Positions 41,250-46,787 of a DNA stretch of 46,787 bases are shown here, piece by piece. The stretch is from positions 1-46,787 of the forward strand of contig MWBZ01000025.1 of assembly GCA_002069765.1 (NCBI GenBank), in the 5' to 3' direction. Both the position numbers and the translations under genes were made by a program. Position 1 is the first letter of the stretch; every line of letters begins with the position of its first letter. This DNA is from a bacterium ADurb.Bin243. GTDB taxonomy: Bacteria > Muiribacteriota > UBA9980. The notes beneath the pieces are model-generated. The model ran no database searches and was not told where the DNA came from. It saw nothing but the letters and a program-made list of their open reading frames with translations.

Positions 41250-41279
41250 ATTATACCAAAAAGATATAATAATTGTCAA
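41250..41279 (-). promoter_or_regulatory. Promoter of the rplU operon
   Basis: On the minus strand, TTGACA (41279-41274), 18 bp, TATAAT (41255-41250). Start near 41243, a leader of about 50 nt. No L21 autoregulatory leader structure is obvious. Confidence 0.8.
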
Positions 41280-41391
41280 TATCTTTATTTATTTTTTTAT
41301 TATTTTTATGAAATTGTAAAAAACTGCGGATCAGTAATCGCGGCGTTATAGCGGAACGGGCGCGGCGATAAGCGCGCGCCGAAACCGTGAA

Positions 41392-41724
41392 TCAATAGTA
41401 AACGTTTTCTATAAAAAATTCTTCGCCCGATATCACCTTGAGGTCTTCGGACTGGCAGGCCGGGCAGACGTAAGCGGACTCCACCAGATTCTGGCAATGG
41501 TTGCATTTGAGTTTGGCCGGCATCCATTCTATTTCTATCGCCATTTCCGGCTGAAGATTTTTAGGACCTACGGCTTTAATAAAAAGGTCGAGCAGGACTT
41601 TTTCCGTGATATTCGTCAGGCGGCCCACTTTAAACTTGACTTTGGAAGCGTTCTGAATTTTGTGGCGGCCGATCTGAGTCACGATATCGTTGATAATCTG
41701 TTCCTGACGGATTAATTCTTGCAT
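41392..41724 (-). CDS. HypA-like zinc-ribbon protein lacking the nickel-binding His2
   Basis: 110 residues matching the HypA/HybF hydrogenase maturation family across their length: an N-terminal helix, VKFKVGRLTNITEKVLLDLF, IEIEWMPAKLKCNHCQNLVE and a C4 zinc ribbon CNHC...CPAC, ending ISGEEFFIENVYY. Functional HypA begins Met-His-Glu, and His2 coordinates nickel. Here it begins MQEL, with Gln2 encoded by CAA. AAGGGAG precedes the ATG. No hydrogenase or other hyp gene is in the window, so a role in nickel insertion is doubtful. It sits between the HEAT-repeat gene and rplU. Confidence 0.8.
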   Translation of the reverse strand: MQELIRQEQIINDIVTQIGRHKIQNASKVKFKVGRLTNITEKVLLDLFIKAVGPKNLQPEMAIEIEWMPAKLKCNHCQNLVESAYVCPACQSEDLKVISGEEFFIENVYY

Positions 41725-41752
41725 TAACCGGGGGCTCCCTTCTAGTGTTAAT

Positions 41753-44161
41753 TTATTTTAGTAATCTCGAAAGCGATTCTTTAGCGTATTTTACTACCCA
41801 GTGGCTTTTATCGTTTAAAGCGCCTTTGAGCGCGTCGATAGCCTGCTGGCACTTAAAATTTCCCAGGGCGATAGCGGCGAAAGACCTTACGTTTTCATAG
41901 CCGTCGTCCATCATTTTAACGAGCGGATTTAATATCATTGAATTGGAGCAGCCTTTCAAGGATTTAACAGTATGAAAACGCAGCTCGTCGTCGGGACTCT
42001 GCATAAACGGCAGAAGAAGCCCGACCGATTCGTCGTCGCCTATCCTGCCGAGGCCCTTTATTATGATTTTTTTTATATCGGCGCTTCTAGAATCGATATA
42101 TTTTTTGAAAACTTCTACGCTCGATTTTTCGGCCTTGTCGGCGAGCGCGCGAAGCGCCCAGTAAACGATATCGGCATTGGCGCCGGAACGCTCGAGCTCT
42201 TTTTTCAGGCGCTGCGAAGCGTTTTCGCCGAGCGCGGCGAGCGATTCGGCCGCCGCCTTTCTTACCGGCCAGTAACGGTCTTTAAGCGCCTCTACAAGGG
42301 CCCCTATGACCTCGTCGCCGGAATTTTTAAGCCTGCCGAGGGCGACGGCGGCCTGAAAGCGCGTCTCTTTTTCGGCCGAATTAAGATAAGGCAGTATTTC
42401 GACGGCTATGCCCGGTTTGGCGGACTTGCCGAGAAGCTCTATGGCTTTGCTATGCGAAGACTTAAGATTTTTAAGGACGTCTATGAATAATTTTACGTCT
42501 ATGTCGAAATCGAACTGCATCAGAACGTCGATGGCGCGCTCCACTATTTCCTGCTGGCCCGAGTGCTTTTTCACGGCTTCAAGAAGCGGCAGAATGCAGT
42601 TTCTAGACGCCGTTTTTTCAAGGGCGTTGACCGCCCAGTAGCAGATGTCGCGGTTGGGCGAATCCAGGCTTTTTAAAACGGCGTATTCCGCGTTGGGGCC
42701 GATGGCCCCGAGGGCCTGAAAAGCCATATAAGCTATGCGGTTAGAGCCGTTCTCGACAGCGCGGGCAAGGGCGGGTATAAAATCGGGGCTTTTGATTTTC
42801 GCGGCGATAGATATGGCTTCGGAAGACACGAATTCTTCCGTATCGCCGATAAGGCTGATAACTTCGGATATCACTTCGTCGCCCAGAAGCGAGTGGAGAG
42901 AAACGAGCGCCTGCCTTCTGACCAGATAAGAACCGTCCTCGAGAGCCAGGTAAAGGTAATGGCGCATGTCGAAATAATCGTTTTTGCCCAGAGCCGCCAC
43001 TGCGGCGCATCTTATTTCTTCGCGCGCGTCCTCGAGAAGCGAAGGCAACGCGCCGCATGCGTGATCGGTCCTGACGTGAAAAAGAGCGCCGACCGCGGTA
43101 ACGGCGATTTCGGGATTTTCGTCAAAAATGGCGTTAAGAAGGCGCTGCTTGGAGGACGGATCTGTAATGCGGCCGAGAGCCTTCAATATTTCTTTTTTGA
43201 GTTCAAAAGAAGTTTTGCCGCCGAGCATTTCAAAAAGCGCGGGAAGCGCCTCCTGCGAGCATGAATCGTCGATGCATTTGACGGCCACGATCTTTTCGCC
43301 TTCGGAACTGGCCCCGGTTATCATCTTGATAAGCTGCTGCTGAATATGCTCGCCGCCGAAACCGGACAGCACCCTGGCGCCGGTTTCGCGCACTCTGGCT
43401 TCGGTATCTGAAAGAGAGGCCATTATAGAACTGGTGATTTTGCTGCGCAGGTCTTCGCCGGAGGAAGAGGTTTCAGGCCCCTGTTCCGCGAGCGGGCCGC
43501 CGTCCCCGAGAAACTTGAATTTGCCGAGCGCCTCTGTAGCGGCCACCCTCACATACCACGACTTGTCCGATATGGCCGCGATAAGCGAATTTACAGACGA
43601 CGGGCGGCCTATCTTGCCCAGCGCTATAGCCGCGTTTTTTCTTATGGCAAAGTTTGGGTCGCCGGCGAGAAGGGACTGTATTTCATTCACCGCTTCGCAG
43701 CATTTAAGCTCGCCGAGGCAGTGCAGAGAATAAAGCCTTATAAGATCGTCGGGCGAACCGAGCGCTTTTATGAGCCCCGGCGCGGCCTGGGACCCGACTT
43801 TTATAAGGGCGCGGGCGGAATACATATTGATTTCGTTTTCTTCATAAGAAGCGAAAGATTTTATCAGCAGATCGATGGCGTCTGCGTCGGCTATGGTAGC
43901 GAGAATTTGAGACGACCAGAAACGGATGTCTTCGCTGGGATCGGAAATGGCGTTAACCAGGCACGAAGAAACTTTAGAACCGACCGCTATCAATTTTTTA
44001 GACGCAGATTCTCTAACGGGCCAATATGGATCGGCCAGAAGTTCTATCAGGCCCTGAATGTCCGACGGGCCGAGTTCTTCGCTTTTCAAGGCATTAACGC
44101 CGGCCTGGCGCTTATTTTTATCGTCTATTTTTTTAATTTCGCTAACCGTCATCATCGACAC
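41753..44161 (-). CDS. Large HEAT-repeat (PBS-lyase-like) protein
   Basis: 802 residues made almost wholly of HEAT repeats of about 30-32 residues, for example DPYWPVRESASKKLIAVGSK, DPNFAIRKNAAIALGKIGRP, DRYWPVRKAAAESLAALGEN and DKSHWVVKYAKESLSRLLK, well over a dozen units. No signal peptide is seen. One loop near residue 235 (GPETSSSGEDLRSK) interrupts the array. Such proteins are scaffolds or, in phycobilin systems, lyase-like; here scaffolding is the likelier guess. It diverges from the Tad genes cpaE-cpaF through a 213-bp region with two promoters and runs toward the hypA-like gene (28-bp gap), with which it may be cotranscribed. Confidence 0.82.
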   Translation of the reverse strand: MSMMTVSEIKKIDDKNKRQAGVNALKSEELGPSDIQGLIELLADPYWPVRESASKKLIAVGSKVSSCLVNAISDPSEDIRFWSSQILATIADADAIDLLIKSFASYEENEINMYSARALIKVGSQAAPGLIKALGSPDDLIRLYSLHCLGELKCCEAVNEIQSLLAGDPNFAIRKNAAIALGKIGRPSSVNSLIAAISDKSWYVRVAATEALGKFKFLGDGGPLAEQGPETSSSGEDLRSKITSSIMASLSDTEARVRETGARVLSGFGGEHIQQQLIKMITGASSEGEKIVAVKCIDDSCSQEALPALFEMLGGKTSFELKKEILKALGRITDPSSKQRLLNAIFDENPEIAVTAVGALFHVRTDHACGALPSLLEDAREEIRCAAVAALGKNDYFDMRHYLYLALEDGSYLVRRQALVSLHSLLGDEVISEVISLIGDTEEFVSSEAISIAAKIKSPDFIPALARAVENGSNRIAYMAFQALGAIGPNAEYAVLKSLDSPNRDICYWAVNALEKTASRNCILPLLEAVKKHSGQQEIVERAIDVLMQFDFDIDVKLFIDVLKNLKSSHSKAIELLGKSAKPGIAVEILPYLNSAEKETRFQAAVALGRLKNSGDEVIGALVEALKDRYWPVRKAAAESLAALGENASQRLKKELERSGANADIVYWALRALADKAEKSSVEVFKKYIDSRSADIKKIIIKGLGRIGDDESVGLLLPFMQSPDDELRFHTVKSLKGCSNSMILNPLVKMMDDGYENVRSFAAIALGNFKCQQAIDALKGALNDKSHWVVKYAKESLSRLLK

Positions 44162-44228
44162 GGCATACCCCTTATACTAAAGATTAATTACTTTAACACA
44201 AATAAAAATAAATAATTTCCGGTTAGTA

Positions 44229-44257
44229 ATTATAAACCAATTTCAGGTAAAATTCAA
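44229..44257 (-). promoter_or_regulatory. Promoter of the HEAT-repeat gene
   Basis: On the minus strand, TTGAAT (44257-44252), 17 bp, TATAAT (44234-44229). The leader is about 60 nt. It is divergent from the cpaE promoter, with 25 bp between the -35 boxes. Confidence 0.65.
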
Positions 44258-44282
44258 CAAAAAAATATATAAAAATAAATGT

Positions 44283-44311
44283 TTGATTTTTAAATTGTAC
44301 TTTGATATAAT
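44283..44311 (+). promoter_or_regulatory. Promoter of cpaE/cpaF
   Basis: TTGATT (44283-44288), 17 bp, TATAAT (44306-44311). The leader is about 57 nt to the ATG at 44375 and contains the small repeat ACTTTTAGTTATATGACTAAAAG (44334-44348 region), a weak hairpin. Confidence 0.65.
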
Positions 44312-44374
44312 AAAAAAGTTAAATACTTTTAGTTATATGACTAAAAGCAACTTATATTTGTTCGTTAGGATAAA

Positions 44375-45643
44375 ATGAGCGCGAAAAACATTAAGTTACT
44401 ACTGGTACAAAAAGACAACGAGCTGCTCGGCCCGCTGGAGGCACAGCTCAAAGAAATATCCGGCGTCGACTTGTGCGCAAAAGCTTTTAATTACGAAGAG
44501 CTCGCCGCCGCCTATAAAAAAATTAATCCAGACCTTATACTTCTAGACCTCAGCTTTGACGAAGATAACATTTATTCTTTCCTTTCCTCTCTCGAATCGC
44601 AGGTAGCTTCGGGTCATCTGGCCTTAATAGCCCTCGCCGGCTCTTCCGACATGAACCGCATCAGAAAAGCCATGAAGTCAGGGTGCGCAGATTTTTTAAT
44701 GCTGCCCGTCAAAACCGAAGAAATATCAAACGCAATAAAATCCGCTTACGATAAAAACCAGTCCATACTCAAAAGTTCGACGGTTACTCCTCTGAGCCAG
44801 AGGGTGCCGGCGGGAAAAATAATCACGATTTTCTCCACCAAAGGCGGAGTCGGAAAATCCACGATCGCCGTCAATCTTGCCGTGACTCTCGCGATGTTCC
44901 TCAAAGACAGCGGCCGCCGCGTAGCTTTGCTGGACGGAAATTTCCAGTTCGGCGATATCGGCTTTATGCTCAATCTTAAGCCGGAAAGAACTATCCACGG
45001 CCTCGTCCGCGAAATGGGAGAGCCCGCCCCGCTAACTTTCGAGCTTTTAAAAAGTTTCATAACGACGCATCCGAGCGGCCTGGACGTTATGCTCGCCCCT
45101 TCCAAACCTCAGTTCGCCGAAGAAGTGACCATGCTCCATCTCGGATACGTAATGGAATGCCTTAAAAAAAATTACGATTACGTCGTAGTTGATACGATTC
45201 ATCACATAAACGACACGGATCTCACTATCTTCGACTGGACGAGCATGCTTTTCGTAATAGCGACTCTCGAAGTCACCACCATAAAAAATCTCGTCCTGAC
45301 CCTGGAAATACTCAAAGATCTTCAAATTCCAAAAGATAAAATATCGCTCATTCTTAACCGCGCCTACCAGAAAATGGGTGTGGAATGCTCGACCGTAGAA
45401 GAAAAACTTATGAAAATAAGCTGCATGATCCCTTCCGACGGCGAACGCGTCGTCGCCTCGCTCAACAGCGGCAACCCCTTCGTCATAGACCTTAAAGCCG
45501 ACATCCCGATCGTGAAATCTTTTCACGAGCTGGCCGAATTCGTGGTCACCGACGAAGACAGATCATATTTTTCAAAAATGGAAGAAGTGGTGCAGCCTAA
45601 AGGCAATGTTCTGGATTTCTTCAAAAATTTAATTAAAAAGTAA
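44375..45643 (+). CDS. cpaE: Tad pilus assembly protein CpaE/TadZ
   Basis: 422 residues. An N-terminal receiver-like domain (about 1-125) has PDLILLDLSFDED but a weak acidic pocket (VQKDNE), so phosphorylation is doubtful, as in other TadZ proteins. The C-terminal MinD/ParA-type ATPase has a deviant Walker A KGGVGKS (156-162), VALLDGNFQFGDIG and DYVVVDTIHHI. TadZ localises the Tad secretion machine at the pole. It is followed 52 bp later by cpaF. The prepilin-like genes at 18114-20520 are too far away to be one operon, and the other tad genes would lie to the right. Confidence 0.92.
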   Translation: MSAKNIKLLLVQKDNELLGPLEAQLKEISGVDLCAKAFNYEELAAAYKKINPDLILLDLSFDEDNIYSFLSSLESQVASGHLALIALAGSSDMNRIRKAMKSGCADFLMLPVKTEEISNAIKSAYDKNQSILKSSTVTPLSQRVPAGKIITIFSTKGGVGKSTIAVNLAVTLAMFLKDSGRRVALLDGNFQFGDIGFMLNLKPERTIHGLVREMGEPAPLTFELLKSFITTHPSGLDVMLAPSKPQFAEEVTMLHLGYVMECLKKNYDYVVVDTIHHINDTDLTIFDWTSMLFVIATLEVTTIKNLVLTLEILKDLQIPKDKISLILNRAYQKMGVECSTVEEKLMKISCMIPSDGERVVASLNSGNPFVIDLKADIPIVKSFHELAEFVVTDEDRSYFSKMEEVVQPKGNVLDFFKNLIKK

Positions 45644-45695
45644 ATAGTTTAGACCTGTTTATTGATTATTTACAAATTAATATGGGGGAAAAAAA

Positions 45696-46787
45696 ATGAG
45701 TTTATTAAAAAGAATAAGTTCCGACGATAAAGACGAACTGGAAAAAAGTAAGTCCGGCGGCTCCAAAGGCGATTCCGACAAAGATAATCCGCTAGAAATT
45801 ATTAAAAACGATATGCAGGCGAAGCTCGTAGAACGCCTCGACGAAGACTTCCTGAAGATCAAATCGGACGACGAAAAAAAAGCCAAACTCAAACCTATAT
45901 TAGAAGAATTTTATATACAGGTGGCGGCCGATAAAGGCCTCACGCTCACTTCCGCCGAAAAATCCGGCCTCATATCATCCGTAATAAACGATGTAATCGG
46001 ACTCGGACCCATCCAGCCGCTTCTGGAAGACGAATCCATATCGGAAATAATGGTAAACGGCCCCCAGCGTACTTATATAGAACGCAAAGGAAAGCTTATA
46101 CTTTCCGATATCAAGTTCAAAGATAACGCTCACGTAATGAGGGTCATCGAAAAGATCGTTTCCCCTCTCGGACGCCGCTGCGACGAATCCTCTCCTATAG
46201 TCGACGCCCGCATCAAAGGCGGCCCGGCCGACGGCTCGCGCGTTAACGCCATCATCCCTCCGCTGGCGCTCGACGGCCCGACGATCACTATACGTAAATT
46301 TAAAAAGGACGCCCTCACTATAGACAGCCTTGTCAACTTCGGCTCCATGACGCGCGAAATGGCCAATTTTCTAGAAGCGTGCGTTCTGGCAAGGCTCAAC
46401 ATAGTCGTTTCCGGCGGTACGGGTTCCGGTAAAACGACTCTGCTCAACGTGCTTTCAAGCTTCATTCCCGAAGACGAAAGAATAGTGACGATAGAAGACG
46501 CCGCCGAATTGCAGCTCAAGCAGCCTCACGTAGTAAGGCTCGAAACAAGGCCGGCCAATATAGAAGGCAAAGGCGCCATAACCATACGAGACCTGGTTAA
46601 AAACTCCCTTCGTATGAGGCCGGAGCGCGTCGTAATAGGCGAATGCCGCGGCGGCGAAGCCCTCGACATGCTCCAGGCCATGAACACAGGCCACGACGGC
46701 TCTCTTACGACGGGCCACGCAAACACCCCGCGCGATATGATCGCCCGTCTCGAAACGATGGTCCTGATGGCCGGCATGGATCTCCCG
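45696..46787 (+). CDS. cpaF: Tad pilus assembly ATPase CpaF/TadA (3' end beyond window)
   Basis: The 364 codons seen are open to the right edge. A Lys/Asp/Ser-rich N-terminus (about 1-35) is followed by the CpaF N-domain ([20 protein letters not shown]) and a secretion-ATPase core: Walker A GGTGSGKT (240-247), the Asp box [27 protein letters not shown] and the His box [15 protein letters not shown]. It powers Tad/Flp pilus assembly at the inner membrane. GGGGGA lies 7 nt before ATG 45696. Roughly the last 60-100 residues should lie outside the window. Confidence 0.95.
   Translation, partial: MSLLKRISSDDKDELEKSKSGGSKGDSDKDNPLEIIKNDMQAKLVERLDEDFLKIKSDDEKKAKLKPILEEFYIQVAADKGLTLTSAEKSGLISSVINDVIGLGPIQPLLEDESISEIMVNGPQRTYIERKGKLILSDIKFKDNAHVMRVIEKIVSPLGRRCDESSPIVDARIKGGPADGSRVNAIIPPLALDGPTITIRKFKKDALTIDSLVNFGSMTREMANFLEACVLARLNIVVSGGTGSGKTTLLNVLSSFIPEDERIVTIEDAAELQLKQPHVVRLETRPANIEGKGAITIRDLVKNSLRMRPERVVIGECRGGEALDMLQAMNTGHDGSLTTGHANTPRDMIARLETMVLMAGMDLP

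Overview
The window is a dense bacterial chromosomal segment with about 42 protein genes, one structural RNA gene (RNase P RNA) and no rRNA or tRNA that I could recognise. Its character is Gram-negative-like: exported M16 peptidases, a SurA/PpiC-type foldase with a signal peptide, prepilin-like proteins and Tad-pilus ATPases. Nothing fixes the taxon. The mix of a TGS/SAD/uridine-kinase fusion, long TPR and HEAT proteins, Tad genes and an rplU-prp-rpmA cluster would suit an uncultured candidate phylum, but this is a guess. Sigma-70-like promoters are unusually easy to see: several are exact or near-exact TTGACA-17-TATAAT.

Layout. (1) 1-53 is the 3' end of a group II intron whose body lies off the left edge. 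It is followed by about 740 bp without genes that holds a pyrimidine tract and five strong inverted repeats, three with GCGCGC cores. (2) 790-5039 (minus) is sbcD-sbcC. (3) 5384-7729 (plus) holds a stand-alone ATP-grasp ligase and fabH, each with its own promoter. (4) 7814-11698 holds an exported TPR protein (minus) divergent from a GH13 amylase (plus) that is interrupted by a -1 frameshift at an A7 heptamer. (5) 11680-16077 holds trmL, a catalytic/non-catalytic pair of M16 peptidases, a DUF123/GIY-YIG-like protein and a 55-residue small protein. (6) 16230-20520 (minus) holds a TGS-uridine kinase and three prepilin-like genes.

(7) 20674-37389 is a run of minus-strand genes with almost no gaps: ppiC/surA-like, mazG, accB, accC, a membrane protein, xseA, xseB, ispA, dxs, tlyA, a receiver-only response regulator, a Nif3 family gene, a zinc-ribbon coiled-coil gene, a TPM-domain membrane protein, rnpB and a ClpB-D2-like AAA+ ATPase. 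Together they link fatty-acid initiation (accBC), isoprenoids (dxs, ispA), DNA repair (xseAB) and nucleotide clean-up (mazG). (8) 37551-41724 (minus) is a hypA-like gene, then rplU-prp-rpmA-nadD-obg-yqeK. (9) 41753-46787 holds an 802-residue HEAT-repeat protein (minus) divergent from cpaE/tadZ and a cpaF/tadA that runs off the right edge.

The most notable observations are: an AccB whose biotin-accepting lysine is replaced by asparagine; a GH13 frameshift on a textbook A_AAA_AAA slippery heptamer with an upstream Shine-Dalgarno-like GGAG; a Prp protease next to an L27 that has no cleavable N-terminal extension; a HypA-like protein lacking the nickel-binding His2; rnpB wedged into a coding run; and the palindrome cluster beside the group II intron end. 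I found no CRISPR array, toxin-antitoxin pair or recognisable defence island.
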